The notes: generated from the sequence alone by a model not told the origin. 36,056 bases of DNA from an uncultured Akkermansia sp. (GCA_900548895.1 URLZ01000025.1:1-36056), one strand, 5' to 3'. Numbered from the stretch's first letter, positions 16,198 through 27,924 are shown. Numbers and translations are program-made.

Positions 16198-17070
16198 ATG
16201 GACGCCCGCCGCAAGACCCGAACGAACACTGCCCCGACCCGCGTGAGGTTCGGCGACCTGCTGTTTTTCATCCTTCCCCCGCTCGTCGTCATCGCCGCCT
16301 TCCTCGTTTGCGCCCTCGTTCCGCACGAGGGCCGAATCGCCGCGCTGGCGGCGCGCAGCGGTGCCCCCGCCTCTTCGGCGACCCCGCTTGCGGGAGCCTC
16401 GCCCAACGCCTCCACCGGGGCGGCAGCCGGCACCCCCTCTGCGGGAGTCACGGCGCCCGCGGCTTCCGGTGCCGCGGCCTCTTCCCGCATTGTGAAGACC
16501 GCCTTGGGAACGGCCATCGTGGCGTCGGATCTGCCGGCGGACCCCGACCCCAACGCGACGCTGCCCCCCTACGCGATTCCCGACGGCTTCGACAACCTGC
16601 TGCCTCCCGACACCCCGGCGAGCGCCAGCGCCACCGATGCGGCCTACCCGCTCAGCAACGCTACCGATGGCTCGGTGGAGAACGATGACACCGTCGCCCT
16701 CGCTCTGCCGGCGGAGGGAAAGCCGGCCTGGGCGGAGTGGACGCCGGCCCCCGGCAGCACCGCCGCCGTCTCGACTGTCGTCATCTACGGCGGCGGCTCG
16801 CAGAGCAAGCGAGGCAAGCTCTGCGGCGGTTTCCGCGTCGAGCTGACACTGGCCGACGGCAGCCGCCTGAGCCGCAACTTCTGCGAAGCGGGCTTCGCCC
16901 TTGAGGGCTATGAGGCATGGACGCTTCCCCGCGCCGCCGACGTGCGCCGCCTGCGCATCAGCTCCCTTCGGAACAACAGACTCCTCGTGCTGCGCCAGGT
17001 GCAGCTCATCGGAGCCCTCCCGCAGCAGGCCCAGCCTGCAAACTCACCCGATCAGAACACACAACCATGA
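16198..17070 (+). CDS. Membrane-anchored protein with discoidin-like (F5/8 type C) domain
   Basis: 290 residues: a basic N-terminus, one transmembrane helix at about 21-41 ([20 protein letters not shown]), a long Ala/Pro/Ser/Gly-rich linker to about residue 140, then a beta-rich domain of about 130 residues. The domain starts at [15 protein letters not shown], continues [10 protein letters not shown] ... STVVIYGGG and ends [10 protein letters not shown], the layout of galactose-binding-like folds (discoidin/CBM32 type). The likely topology is a single inner-membrane anchor with the domain outside, perhaps binding glycans. Its stop codon overlaps the icd start (ATGA at 17067-17070), so the two are translationally linked although their roles seem unrelated. 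Domain assignment is from pattern only. Confidence 0.6.
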   Translation: MDARRKTRTNTAPTRVRFGDLLFFILPPLVVIAAFLVCALVPHEGRIAALAARSGAPASSATPLAGASPNASTGAAAGTPSAGVTAPAASGAAASSRIVKTALGTAIVASDLPADPDPNATLPPYAIPDGFDNLLPPDTPASASATDAAYPLSNATDGSVENDDTVALALPAEGKPAWAEWTPAPGSTAAVSTVVIYGGGSQSKRGKLCGGFRVELTLADGSRLSRNFCEAGFALEGYEAWTLPRAADVRRLRISSLRNNRLLVLRQVQLIGALPQQAQPANSPDQNTQP

Positions 17071-18290
17071 GCGAAGGTACACCCATCACCATGACACCGC
17101 AGGGACTGCGCGTGCCTGACTATCCCATCATCCCCCACATCATCGGCGACGGCTCCGGCCCCGACATCTGGCGCGCTGCGCAGCGCGTGATCGACGCCGC
17201 CGTGGCCAAGGCCTACGGTGACACCCGCCGCCTCGTCTGGAAGGAGGTGCTCGCCGGGCAGAAAGCGTTTGATCAGCTCAACACCTGGCTGCCTCAGGCG
17301 ACGATGGACGCCTTCCGCGAGCTGCTCGTCGGCATCAAGGGCCCGCTGACCACGCCCGTCGGCGGCGGCATCCGCTCGCTCAACGTCGCCCTGCGCCAGG
17401 GGCTCGATCTCTACTGCTGCGTGCGCCCGGTGCGCTACTTCCGCGGCATCGAGACCCCGGTGAAGGACCCCTCGCTCGTCGACATGGTCATCTTCCGCGA
17501 GAACACCGAGGACATCTACGCGGGCATTGAGTTCCAGAGTGGCTCGGCCGACGCCTCGGTCTTCTTTGACTGGCTGTCAGACCGCTTCCCGCAGCTCGCC
17601 AACAAGGTGCGCTTCCCCGGCACCTCCGGCTTCGGTGTCAAGCCCGTCTCGCGCGAGGGCACGGAGCGCCTCGTGCGCGCCGCCATCAAGTACGCCATCG
17701 CGCATCACCGCCCGAGCGTCACGCTCGTGCACAAGGGCAACATCATGAAGTTCACCGAGGGCGCCTTCCGTGACTGGGGCTATGAGCTGGCCCGCCGCGA
17801 ATTCGGCGCAACGCCCATCGGCAAGGGCCCTTGGTGCCGCCTGCCCGACGGCATCGTCATCAAGGACTGCATCTGCGACGCCTTCCTGCAGGAGATCCTC
17901 ATTCACCCCAAGGATCACTCTGTCATCGCCACGCTCAACCTCAACGGCGACTACTGCTCCGATGCGCTGGCCGCTCAGGTGGGCGGCATCGGCATTGCCC
18001 CCGGCGCCAACATCAACTACAAGACCGGTCACGCCGTCTTTGAGGCGACGCACGGCACCGCCCCCGCCCTCGCCGGCAAGGACCTGGCCAACCCCTGCTC
18101 CTTCCTGCTCTCGGCGGAGATGATGCTGCGCTACATCGGCTGGGGCGAGGCGGCCGACCTCATCGTCGCGGCCATCGAGAAAGCCATCGCCGACAAAAAG
18201 GTCACCGCCGATCTGGCCGAGATGATTCCCGGCGCCGAGGCTCTGTCAACCAGTGCCTTCGGTGACGTGCTCATCGCCCGCCTCGGCTGA
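17067..18290 (+). CDS. icd: Isocitrate dehydrogenase (type I)
   Basis: 407 residues; oxidative decarboxylation of isocitrate to 2-oxoglutarate in the TCA cycle. The substrate loop [13 protein letters not shown] (99-111) carries the Ser equivalent to the regulatory Ser113 of E. coli Icd, the CVRPVR and [13 protein letters not shown] segments follow, and [11 protein letters not shown] and FEATHGTAP complete the family pattern. Just after HGTAP, where the E. coli NADP enzyme has Lys344-Tyr345, this protein has Ala334-Leu335, so NADP preference is doubtful and NAD use is possible. The ATG at 17067 overlaps the stop of the preceding gene; a longer frame runs inside that gene. No kinase/phosphatase gene (aceK) is in view. 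Confidence 0.95.
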   Translation: MSEGTPITMTPQGLRVPDYPIIPHIIGDGSGPDIWRAAQRVIDAAVAKAYGDTRRLVWKEVLAGQKAFDQLNTWLPQATMDAFRELLVGIKGPLTTPVGGGIRSLNVALRQGLDLYCCVRPVRYFRGIETPVKDPSLVDMVIFRENTEDIYAGIEFQSGSADASVFFDWLSDRFPQLANKVRFPGTSGFGVKPVSREGTERLVRAAIKYAIAHHRPSVTLVHKGNIMKFTEGAFRDWGYELARREFGATPIGKGPWCRLPDGIVIKDCICDAFLQEILIHPKDHSVIATLNLNGDYCSDALAAQVGGIGIAPGANINYKTGHAVFEATHGTAPALAGKDLANPCSFLLSAEMMLRYIGWGEAADLIVAAIEKAIADKKVTADLAEMIPGAEALSTSAFGDVLIARLG

Positions 18291-18373
18291 CACACGCCTC
18301 CGGCCCGCAGCCGGTGCCCGCTCGCGAAAGGGCGGCGCGCCGGCCGCGGGCGGAGCCTTTCGCTGCGCTCGCC

Positions 18374-19045
18374 ATGCCCGATCCTGCCTTTGTGCACGCG
18401 GCCTTCGCCTCCATCGCCGCGCGGTACGTCACGGCCAACCACGTGCTCTCGCTGGGCACGGACGTCCTCTGGCGCCGCCGCGCGCTGCAAATCATTGCGG
18501 AGTGGAGCCCCCGCAACCTTCTCGACATCGCCACCGGCACCGGCGACCTCGCCCTTGCCGTCCTGCGCGCCTTCCCCGAAACGGAGGTGCTCGGCACCGA
18601 CTTCTGCCGCCCGATGCTTGACGTCGCCGTCAAGCGCGGGCTCAGCCGCGTGCTTGAGGCCGACGCCCTTCACCTCCCCCTGCCGGATCACAGCTACGAC
18701 GCCGCCACCGTCGCCTTCGGCCTGCGCAACATGGCCGACTATGAGGCGGCGCTCCGCGAGTTCCGCCGCATCCTGCGCCCGGGCGGGCACCTCCTCGTCC
18801 TCGACTTCAGCATGCCCGAGGGCATCCTCGCCCCTCCCTACCGCTTTTACCTGCACCACATCCTGCCGCGCATCGCCGGCCTGATCACCGGCAACGCCGG
18901 CGCCTACGACTACTTGGGCGCCAGCATCGAGGCCTTCCCGCGCGGCAGCGCCTTCTGCGAGCTGCTGCAGCGCTGCGGCTACGGCATGGCCACGGCGCTC
19001 CCCCTCTCCGGCGGCATCGCCTCCATCTACACCGCCGAGGCCTGA
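18374..19045 (+). CDS. menG: Demethylmenaquinone methyltransferase (UbiE/MenG family)
   Basis: 223-residue SAM-dependent methyltransferase. SAM motif I is DIATGTGDLAL, the post-I acidic residue is in VLGTDF, and the UbiE family signatures are FGLRNM (motif II region) and YDYLGASIEAFP near the C-terminus. UbiE/MenG methylates demethylmenaquinone to menaquinone, and also ubiquinone precursors where those exist; menaquinone is the likelier product in this phylum, an inference. The start at 18374 (MPDPAFVHAAF) begins the conserved domain; an upstream in-frame extension is Arg-rich and unlike the family. It lies 83 bp after icd without a promoter, so it probably shares that transcript. Confidence 0.9.
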   Translation: MPDPAFVHAAFASIAARYVTANHVLSLGTDVLWRRRALQIIAEWSPRNLLDIATGTGDLALAVLRAFPETEVLGTDFCRPMLDVAVKRGLSRVLEADALHLPLPDHSYDAATVAFGLRNMADYEAALREFRRILRPGGHLLVLDFSMPEGILAPPYRFYLHHILPRIAGLITGNAGAYDYLGASIEAFPRGSAFCELLQRCGYGMATALPLSGGIASIYTAEA

Positions 19046-19367
19046 GCGCGTCTGAGCTCATCTTGAGACGGAGGGACGGAAGCTTACTGCGTCGACGCCG
19101 AGTCGCCGTCAAAGATCTGCTGTCAAATCCCTGCCGTCAGAGTGCTCCATCGTCAAAGTGTTCCGATGTTGTTCCGATGCTGTTCCGATGCGGCAGTGCC
19201 GGAGCGGAGGCCGTCGGAATGGAGTCGGACCGAGCGGACGTAGTCTGAAGGGGAAAAGTCAGGCTGAGCGGACGTCTTGGGAGGCGATACGAACCCATCG
19301 GAAGCCCCATGCCCGGCGGTGCGGCTGCAGAGCGCGAGAAAAAGTGATACCCTGACAAAGTTTCCTA
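19046..19367. other. Intergenic region upstream of the bactofilin promoter, repeat-rich
   Basis: No gene seen. A degenerate 14 bp unit of the form GC(C/T)GTCAAAnnnCT occurs three times head to tail (19105-19146), with a fourth GTCAAAG at 19152. It is followed at once by three 11 bp units beginning GTTCCGATG (19160-19192). A further pair, GAGCGGACGT, recurs near 19232 and 19267. Confidence 0.6.
19105..19192 (+). repeat. Adjacent degenerate 14 bp and 11 bp tandem repeats
   Basis: Units start at 19105, 19119 and 19133 (14 bp spacing of the GTC core), with a fourth core offset to 19152. Then GTTCCGATG repeats start at 19160, 19171 and 19182. Two different periods lie side by side. Confidence 0.75.
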
Positions 19368-19396
19368 TCGACAAACCGCGCTCAACAGGCTACCAT
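19368..19396 (+). promoter_or_regulatory. Candidate promoter of the bactofilin gene
   Basis: TCGACA (19368-19373), 17 bp spacer, TACCAT (19391-19396), one mismatch in the usual TTG of the -35. Leader about 57 nt. Confidence 0.5.
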
Positions 19397-19459
19397 AACC
19401 CGGACGGTGATTCACACGCCGGCAGTCCCCATACCTTTCACCGACAACTCAAGCATCAT

Positions 19460-20074
19460 ATGGCATTCAAGTTCAATTCTCCCCGTCGTTCTGACTCTGA
19501 GCAGAATCCCGCGTCTCCCTTTGCCGATCCCTCGATCCCCGATGATTGGGGAACCCCGGCCGGCGCCGCGCCGGCGACCCCCGCGACCGACAGCCCCTTC
19601 TTCGGCTCCGCTGAGCCCGCCGCCCAGCCCGCTGCCCCCTTCAGCAGCGAGTCCGTCGCCTCCTCGACGCGCAACGTCCTCAACTCCGACGTCTCCGTCG
19701 TGGGCAAGCTGCGCTTCACCGATGACCTCCTTGTTGACGGCACTGTTGAGGGTGAGATCTCCTCAGACGGCATTCTGACCGTCGGTGCCAACGCCATCAT
19801 TCAGGCCGGCGACAGCAACAAGGTGGCCATCCGCACGCAGAGCGCCATCATCCGCGGCAAAGTCACGGGCGACATCGTGGTCTCCGACCGCGTCGAGCTC
19901 GCCTCCACCGCCGAGCTCGTCGGCGACGTCGTCGCAGCCCGCATCGCCATTCAGGAGGGCGCCGTCTTCATCGGCAACTGCCAGGTCGGCTCGGCCACCG
20001 TCGCCGCGGCCGCCCCCAAGAAAGCCGCCAAGAGCTCTCCCGCGAAGGAGGAGCAGACCAACCTTCTGGGCTGA
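19460..20074 (+). CDS. Bactofilin (polymer-forming cytoskeletal protein)
   Basis: 204 residues. The N-terminal 65 or so are disordered (Ser, Pro, Ala, Asp) and the C-terminus is a short basic tail. The core from about residue 72 (NVLNSDVSVVGKLRF) is the bactofilin/DUF583 right-handed beta-helix: DDLLVDGTVEGEISSDGILTVG, then IIRGKVTGDIVVSDRVELASTAELVGDVVAA. Bactofilins polymerise without nucleotide and scaffold cell-wall enzymes or membrane curvature. The ATG at 19460 (MAFKFNSPRR) is chosen because the longer frame runs through the promoter. Confidence 0.92.
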   Translation: MAFKFNSPRRSDSEQNPASPFADPSIPDDWGTPAGAAPATPATDSPFFGSAEPAAQPAAPFSSESVASSTRNVLNSDVSVVGKLRFTDDLLVDGTVEGEISSDGILTVGANAIIQAGDSNKVAIRTQSAIIRGKVTGDIVVSDRVELASTAELVGDVVAARIAIQEGAVFIGNCQVGSATVAAAAPKKAAKSSPAKEEQTNLLG

Positions 20075-20158
20075 TCGAGCCCCGCTGAAACACAGCTATG
20101 CCGGAGTACAGGACGGAGCCTCTGATCGTCCCCTACGTCTCCGGTCTGCTGCCTGAAG

Positions 20159-20194
20159 GTGAGCGCAACCGCCGCGTTGCGCTCACCTCGTTTT
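20159..20194 (+). terminator. Probable terminator between the two bactofilin-type genes
   Basis: Perfect 11 bp inverted repeat GTGAGCGCAAC / GTTGCGCTCAC with a 6 nt loop, followed by CTCGTTTT. It lies 85 bp after the bactofilin stop and inside the upstream extension of the next reading frame, which argues for the later start at 20224. Confidence 0.65.
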
Positions 20195-20223
20195 CAAATC
20201 GGCACGAGACGCATCGCGTGCCC

Positions 20224-20763
20224 ATGCGCGACATCATCTGTTACGAATGCGGCCGCAGCTCTCAGGTGCCCGCCGCTGCGCTCTCGGCCAACTGCATCCA
20301 CTGCCACGCGCATCTGAACATGGCCGACGTCGAGCTGCGCTGCGGCAGCACGCGCTGCACCGTCAGCACGCTGGGAGACATCACCCTGCTCAGCGACGCC
20401 GTGCTCTCGCACCTCAACCTCACCTGCCGCGATCTCCACGTGCTCGGCAAGGGCGTCGGCGCCGTGCGCTGCTCGCGCAAAATGACGGTGCAGGGCAGCT
20501 TCCGCCAAGTCGGCAAGTTCCGCGTCCGTGAGCTTGAAGTCTGCCGCGGCGGCGAGCTGCGCTTTGAGACTCCCGTCGAGCTGGGGCAGGCCAGCATCAA
20601 CGGCCTCGTCGTCGGAGACATCACTGCCGAGGGAGACGTGCGCATCCGCCGCCACGGCATCCTGCGCGGCCACTGCCATGCCGCCCGCCTCATCATTGAG
20701 CCCGGAGGACGTCAGGAGGATCTCCCAGAGCCCCGCTCCGCACCCGGCCCGCGCCCGTTCTGA
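20224..20763 (+). CDS. Zinc-ribbon bactofilin-like protein
   Basis: 179 residues. An N-terminal zinc ribbon (CYEC, then CIHCH, about 17 residues apart) leads into a beta-helix of short repeating strands (MTVQGSFRQVGKFRVRELEV, ASINGLVVGDITAEGDVRIR, GILRGHCHAARLIIEPGG) that matches the polymer-forming bactofilin/DUF583 pattern. It sits just after a classical bactofilin, so the two may co-assemble, with the ribbon as an adaptor or nucleic-acid contact; this is inference. An in-frame ATG at 20098 would add 42 residues with no recognisable structure, and a terminator-like hairpin lies in that stretch, so 20224 is preferred. Confidence 0.75.
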   Translation: MRDIICYECGRSSQVPAAALSANCIHCHAHLNMADVELRCGSTRCTVSTLGDITLLSDAVLSHLNLTCRDLHVLGKGVGAVRCSRKMTVQGSFRQVGKFRVRELEVCRGGELRFETPVELGQASINGLVVGDITAEGDVRIRRHGILRGHCHAARLIIEPGGRQEDLPEPRSAPGPRPF

Positions 20764-21084
20764 GTGTCCATGCGGCGACGCTCCGTGCCCTCGCTTCGGA
20801 CCGTGCTGGCGCATTGCGGCGCTCGTGTTGCTGCGCCCGTGCGGAAGCCGCGGCCAAGCCGTCCGGCGCCCGCTCGAGCGCAGACGCAGTGCCGACGGAA
20901 CGCCGGCTGAACATCGCATGAACGTCGCCTGAGCCTCACCCGCAGCTCCCTTCGTCTCCGTCGGAAGGCCCGCCGCGGGCAAAAGCCTTTCGGCTCGCCC
21001 GACCGATTTTTCCCCGACTTCCCCCCGTCCCCTCGCCTTCGCTCACCGCCTCCGGGAACTACTCCGGCCTCACCCCTTCCGCTC
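20764..21084. other. Intergenic region, possible weak terminator
   Basis: No gene seen. At about 20976-21012 a small nested stem (CGGGC with GCCCG, inner AGCC with GGCT) is followed by ATTTTT, a weak candidate terminator for the zinc-ribbon gene. No promoter for the UvrA-like gene could be recognised. Confidence 0.4.
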
Positions 21085-23547
21085 ATGGATATCCACATCA
21101 CCGGCGCCTCGCAGAACACCCTGCGCCACATCAGCCTCACCCTCCCGGCCGGGCGCATCATCGCCCTCATGGGGCCCAGCGGCTCGGGCAAGAGCACTCT
21201 GGCCTACGACACCCTCTTTGCCGAATCGCGCCGCCGCTTCCTCGACTGCCTCTCCCCCGGGGCTCGCCGTCTGCTGGCGCGGCCCGAGAAGCCCCGCGTC
21301 GACGCCATCGACGGACTACCGCCCGCCCTCTGTCTCGAGCAAGGCCTCACCCGGGGCCCCGGCCGCAGCCTGCTCGGCACCCTCACCGAGGCCCTCGACT
21401 ACCTGCGCATCCTCTACGCCGCCATCGGCATCCCGCACGATCCCGCCACCGGGCGCCGCCTCACCCGCCTCAGCCCCGATGAAATCAGCGCGAAGCTCGC
21501 GGAGTGCCCCGAGGGCACGCGCCTCACCCTGCTGGCCCCCCTCAGCCCCGCTTTTGCCCGCGACGCCGCCGGCAACATCCTGCAACTGTGCAAATCGGGC
21601 TACCTGCGCGTGCGCGTCGCCGGCAGCATCCGCGACCTCGATGAACTCGAAGAGCAGCCGCCGCAGGAGGGCGACATCTGCGAGCTCGTCATCGACCGCA
21701 TCGTCGTCCGCCCCGGCAGCGACTCGCGCATCGCTGACTCCGTGCAAGCCGCCCTGCGCATCTGCTCCGAAGAGCTGCGCGCCATCATCCGCGAACCCGG
21801 CGGCGACGAACAACTGCGAAGCTACCACACCAGCTACCGCAACGAAGAAACCGGCTTCACCCTCCCGGACCTCAGCCCCCGCCTCTTCTCCCACTACTCC
21901 CCGCAGGGCGCCTGCCCGCGCTGCGAGGGGCTCGGCTTCATCGAAAACCCCGCCGGCGGCGACCCCGTCCTCTGCCCGGAATGCCGCGGCATGCGACTCA
22001 ACCCCGTCGCCCTGGCCGTCACCCTCGACTTCGGCGGCCGGAGCCTCAGCCTCGGCGACTACAGCCGCCTGAGCATCGAGCAGAGCCGCAACCTGCTCGA
22101 GCAACTCGACATCCCCCCCGCCTTCCGCGCTCCCCTCGCACCCGCCCTCGACGAGCTGCGCAAGCGCCTCGACTGCCTCATCGAGCTCGGCCTCGGCTAC
22201 CTCAGCCTCGACCGCGGCACCGGCACCCTCTCCGGCGGCGAGCTCCAGCGCGCCCGCCTCGCCGGGCAGATCGGCGGCGGCCTCTCCGGCGTGCTCTACA
22301 TCCTCGATGAGCCCACTATCGGGCTGCATTCCCGCGAGACCGAGCGCCTCATCACCGCCCTCAAGCATCTGCGCGACAAAGGCAACACCATCCTCGTCAT
22401 CGAGCACGACCCCCAGCTGCTCGCCGCCGCCGACTGGCTCGTCGAAATGGGCCCCGGCAGCGGGCCCGAAGGCGGCGCCATCCTCGCCGCCGGCAGCTAC
22501 GAAGACATCCTCCGCAACCCCGACTCGCCCACCGGCGCTTGGCTCTCCGGGCGTCGCCGCATGCCCGAGTCCCGGCCGATCGACCTCGCCTCCTGCCCCC
22601 GCCTCACCCTGCGGCACGCCTGCGCCCGCAACCTCCGCGACGTCGAGCTCAGCCTCCCGCTCGGCGCCTTCAGCTGCCTTTGCGGCCCCGGCGGCTCCGG
22701 CAAGAGCACCCTCGTGCACGAATGCCTGCTGCCCGCCATCAAGGCCGGCGAAGCCGAGGGCTCCGAGAACATCAGCCACGTCATCCTCGCCGACCAGAGC
22801 CCGCTGGGCCAATCCCCACGCTCCACCCCCGCCTCGGCCACCGGCCTGCTCGACGTTTTGCGCCCCCTCTACGCCGCGCTTCCCCTCGCGCGCCAGCGCG
22901 GCTACAGCCCCGCGCGCTTCTCGCTCACCACCCGCGGCGGCCGCTGCGAGCGCTGCGGCGGCACCGGCCTCCTGCAGGTCGACATGAACTTTCTGGCCGA
23001 CCTCTACACCCCCTGCGACGCCTGCCACGGCGCGCGCTACAACCGCGAGACCCTCGAAGTCACTTGGCGCGGCAAATCCATCGCTCAGGCCCTCGCCCTC
23101 AGCGTCCGCGAAGCGCTCGACTTCTTCGCCCCCATCCCCGCCGCCGCCGCCATCCTGCAAGCCCTCGATGAGCTCGGCCTCGGCTATCTGGCTCTGGATC
23201 GCAGCGTCACCACCCTGTCCGGCGGCGAAGCCCAGCGCATCAAACTCGCCACGCACCTCGCCAAGGCCCGCAGCCGCGGCAACCGGCGCGGCCGCGTCGA
23301 GCACAAGCTCTTCATTCTCGACGAGCCGACGACGGGCCTCCACTTCGGCGAAATCGAGCTGCTGCTGCGCGCCATCTACCGACTGCGCGATGCCGGACAC
23401 AGCATCCTCTGCATCGAGCACAACCACAGCCTCATCGCGCGCGCCGACTACATCGTCGAGCTCGGCCCGGGCTCCGGAGAGCAGGGCGGGCAACTCCTCT
23501 ATGCCGGCCCCCCGCGCCCCGAGGACCGCGAGCTCCCGAACCCCTGA
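21085..23547 (+). CDS. UvrA paralogue lacking the insertion domain
   Basis: 820 residues; a tandem ABC ATPase of the UvrA family. Walker A motifs are GPSGSGKST (30-38) and GPGGSGKST (534-542), the first signature is LSGGE (382-386), the second is in VTTLSGGEAQR, and both Walker B regions read ILDEPT. Two zinc modules are present: CPRC/CPEC (277-300) and CERC/CDAC in the second half. In canonical UvrA (about 940 residues) an insertion domain of roughly 100 residues separates the first two Cys pairs; here the gap is only 16. A segment at about 120-240 occupies the UvrB-binding domain position. It may act in damage recognition or in resistance to a DNA-binding compound, as do other short UvrA paralogues. 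No uvrB or exporter is adjacent. Confidence 0.88.
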   Translation: MDIHITGASQNTLRHISLTLPAGRIIALMGPSGSGKSTLAYDTLFAESRRRFLDCLSPGARRLLARPEKPRVDAIDGLPPALCLEQGLTRGPGRSLLGTLTEALDYLRILYAAIGIPHDPATGRRLTRLSPDEISAKLAECPEGTRLTLLAPLSPAFARDAAGNILQLCKSGYLRVRVAGSIRDLDELEEQPPQEGDICELVIDRIVVRPGSDSRIADSVQAALRICSEELRAIIREPGGDEQLRSYHTSYRNEETGFTLPDLSPRLFSHYSPQGACPRCEGLGFIENPAGGDPVLCPECRGMRLNPVALAVTLDFGGRSLSLGDYSRLSIEQSRNLLEQLDIPPAFRAPLAPALDELRKRLDCLIELGLGYLSLDRGTGTLSGGELQRARLAGQIGGGLSGVLYILDEPTIGLHSRETERLITALKHLRDKGNTILVIEHDPQLLAAADWLVEMGPGSGPEGGAILAAGSYEDILRNPDSPTGAWLSGRRRMPESRPIDLASCPRLTLRHACARNLRDVELSLPLGAFSCLCGPGGSGKSTLVHECLLPAIKAGEAEGSENISHVILADQSPLGQSPRSTPASATGLLDVLRPLYAALPLARQRGYSPARFSLTTRGGRCERCGGTGLLQVDMNFLADLYTPCDACHGARYNRETLEVTWRGKSIAQALALSVREALDFFAPIPAAAAILQALDELGLGYLALDRSVTTLSGGEAQRIKLATHLAKARSRGNRRGRVEHKLFILDEPTTGLHFGEIELLLRAIYRLRDAGHSILCIEHNHSLIARADYIVELGPGSGEQGGQLLYAGPPRPEDRELPNP

Positions 23548-23731
23548 ACCCGCCCCGACGCTTCCCGAGCGCAAGTCGCCCGAAAGCTCGCTCCCAGCTC
23601 AGCCTGAGGCTTCGCCACCGGCTCGGGAGCGCGCCTTTTCAGCGCAAGGTGAGCTCGCCTCAATCTCTTCGCATCGCCCTGCGCGGACGGTCTGCTGACA
23701 GAAATCTGGCGAAAATGCCACACGCCCCGGC

Positions 23732-23760
23732 TTGACGCCGCGGCGCATCCCCTCTACAAT
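23732..23760 (+). promoter_or_regulatory. Promoter of the Ca2+ ATPase gene
   Basis: TTGACG (23732-23737), 17 bp spacer, TACAAT (23755-23760). Leader about 52 nt, with no ribosome binding site before the ATG. Confidence 0.8.
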
Positions 23761-23818
23761 CCAAACGGGGCGCCCGTTGTTTGCGCAGCGGGCGGCACCC
23801 CAACCTCTCTCATTCACC

Positions 23819-26734
<2,916 letters not shown>

Positions 26735-26805
26735 AGCCCCGTTGAAGCCGTCACGCAGGGCCCTCGCCGCCTGAGGCGGGCAGGGCCCCGGCGTTCACCC
26801 GATCA

Positions 26806-26850
26806 AAACAAAACGGCGCTCCTGCCCTAAGGCAGGAGCGCCGCTGTTTC
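26806..26850. terminator. Bidirectional terminator between convergent genes
   Basis: Perfect 13 bp stem (CGGCGCTCCTGCC and complement, 26814-26843, loop CTAA). On the minus strand it is followed by TTTTGTTTTG, a strong stop for the MBL gene; on the plus strand by CTGTTTCG, a weaker stop for the ATPase gene. A second imperfect GC hairpin lies at about 26757-26788. Confidence 0.88.
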
Positions 26851-26993
26851 GTATTCATGCCTGCGCTGAGACTCGGAGCGTCTCGGTGAGCGCCGGCAAG
26901 AGTTTTCGAGGGTCCTTTGGGCGCCTCAGGGCATCGTCTCGTGCTGCCGCGTGATACCGATCGGTCGAGAGGGCCGCTCTGTGTGAGATGATC

Positions 26994-27857
26994 TCAGTCC
27001 TTCGCCGGCGCAGGCTTTGCGGAGGGCTCGTAGGGCACGGACTCCGGGGTGTAGGCGTAGCCCTTCGCGTCCTTGGTGATGCGGCCGACGCCGGGGAAGG
27101 GCAGGTGGGCCCCGGCCACCCTCTTGCCGGGGGCGGAGGCCAGATCGAGAACGCGCACGCGTGTCGCCACCGCTTGCCGGGGATCCATGTCATAGGTCGC
27201 GCAGACCTCCGGATGCGGCACCTGCACCGAGACGGCGTGCACAAGATCCGCCACGAGGTAGAGATCGCCCACCTCCAGCACGGTGTGACCGGGCGTGTGC
27301 CCCGGCGCCGCCAGCGCGCGGATGCCGGGCATCGGCTGCTGACCGTCGCGCAGCTCCTTCACGCGCTCGCCGTACGCCGCCAGCACGCGGCGCGCCAGAT
27401 CACCGCCCGAGCCGGGCTCCTTCTCCCAGAAGGCGCGCTCCGGCGCCGAGACAAAAATCTCCGCCTTCGGGAATACCGCGCGGCCGTTCGCATCGATCAA
27501 CCCGCCGATGTGATCCCCGTGCATATGCGTCAGCAGCACGGCGTCCACCTGCTCGGGGGCCACGCCCAGCTCGCGCAGACGCGCCGCGGTCTTGCCCACG
27601 CTGCCGCCGTTGCCGGTATCCACGAGAATGGTCTTGCCGTCCCCGCGCAGCAGAAAGGTGTTGATGGAGGCCGCCGCCTCGCGTCCGCCCGCCAGACGGA
27701 TGAACTCCGCCTCCGGCAGCGTCGGGAACAGACGGATACTCATCGTCTTGGCCGTATCCTGAATCGGGGTCAACTCATAGGGCCCCGCCTGCGTGCCGGC
27801 CGCGGCGCCGAGAGCCGCCGCCAGCAGCGTGCATCCGCTCATCAAGAAATGTTTCAT
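26994..27857 (-). CDS. Exported metallo-beta-lactamase-fold hydrolase
   Basis: 287 residues with a signal peptide (MKHFLMSGCTLLAAALGAAAG, cleavage after TQA). The zinc motif HMHGDHIGG is at 111-119, APGHTPGHT gives the third metal His, an Asp in DLYLVADLVH bridges the metals, and the C-terminal His is in AGAHLPFPG. The overall pattern, with IRLFPTLPEAEFIRLAGG and INTFLLRGDGKTILVDTGNG at the N-terminus, is close to the lactonase-like branch of the superfamily (enzymes that open lactones, including acyl-homoserine lactones), but the substrate cannot be read from sequence. Upstream lies a candidate promoter with a 4 x 10 bp repeat array, so expression may be controlled by a DNA-binding regulator. 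Confidence 0.88.
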   Translation of the reverse strand: MKHFLMSGCTLLAAALGAAAGTQAGPYELTPIQDTAKTMSIRLFPTLPEAEFIRLAGGREAAASINTFLLRGDGKTILVDTGNGGSVGKTAARLRELGVAPEQVDAVLLTHMHGDHIGGLIDANGRAVFPKAEIFVSAPERAFWEKEPGSGGDLARRVLAAYGERVKELRDGQQPMPGIRALAAPGHTPGHTVLEVGDLYLVADLVHAVSVQVPHPEVCATYDMDPRQAVATRVRVLDLASAPGKRVAGAHLPFPGVGRITKDAKGYAYTPESVPYEPSAKPAPAKD

Positions 27858-27924
27858 CGTTAATCTTGTGCTGATGGTTGGTGATATCTGAAGACGTGGT
27901 CGGCATCACACCGACCCTCCTCCT

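Noticed and set aside
15944..16246. 100-residue reading frame before the discoidin-like gene
   Set aside because: Contains the TTGCAA/TATAAT promoter and overlaps the next start; no protein features.
19105..19192. CRISPR-like array
   Set aside because: Units are 11-14 bp, degenerate and contiguous, with no spacers and no cas genes.
21316..23574. 752-residue reading frame antisense to the UvrA-like gene
   Set aside because: Gly/Ala/Glu/Val-rich composition without domains. It exists because of the GC-rich third codon positions of the real gene.
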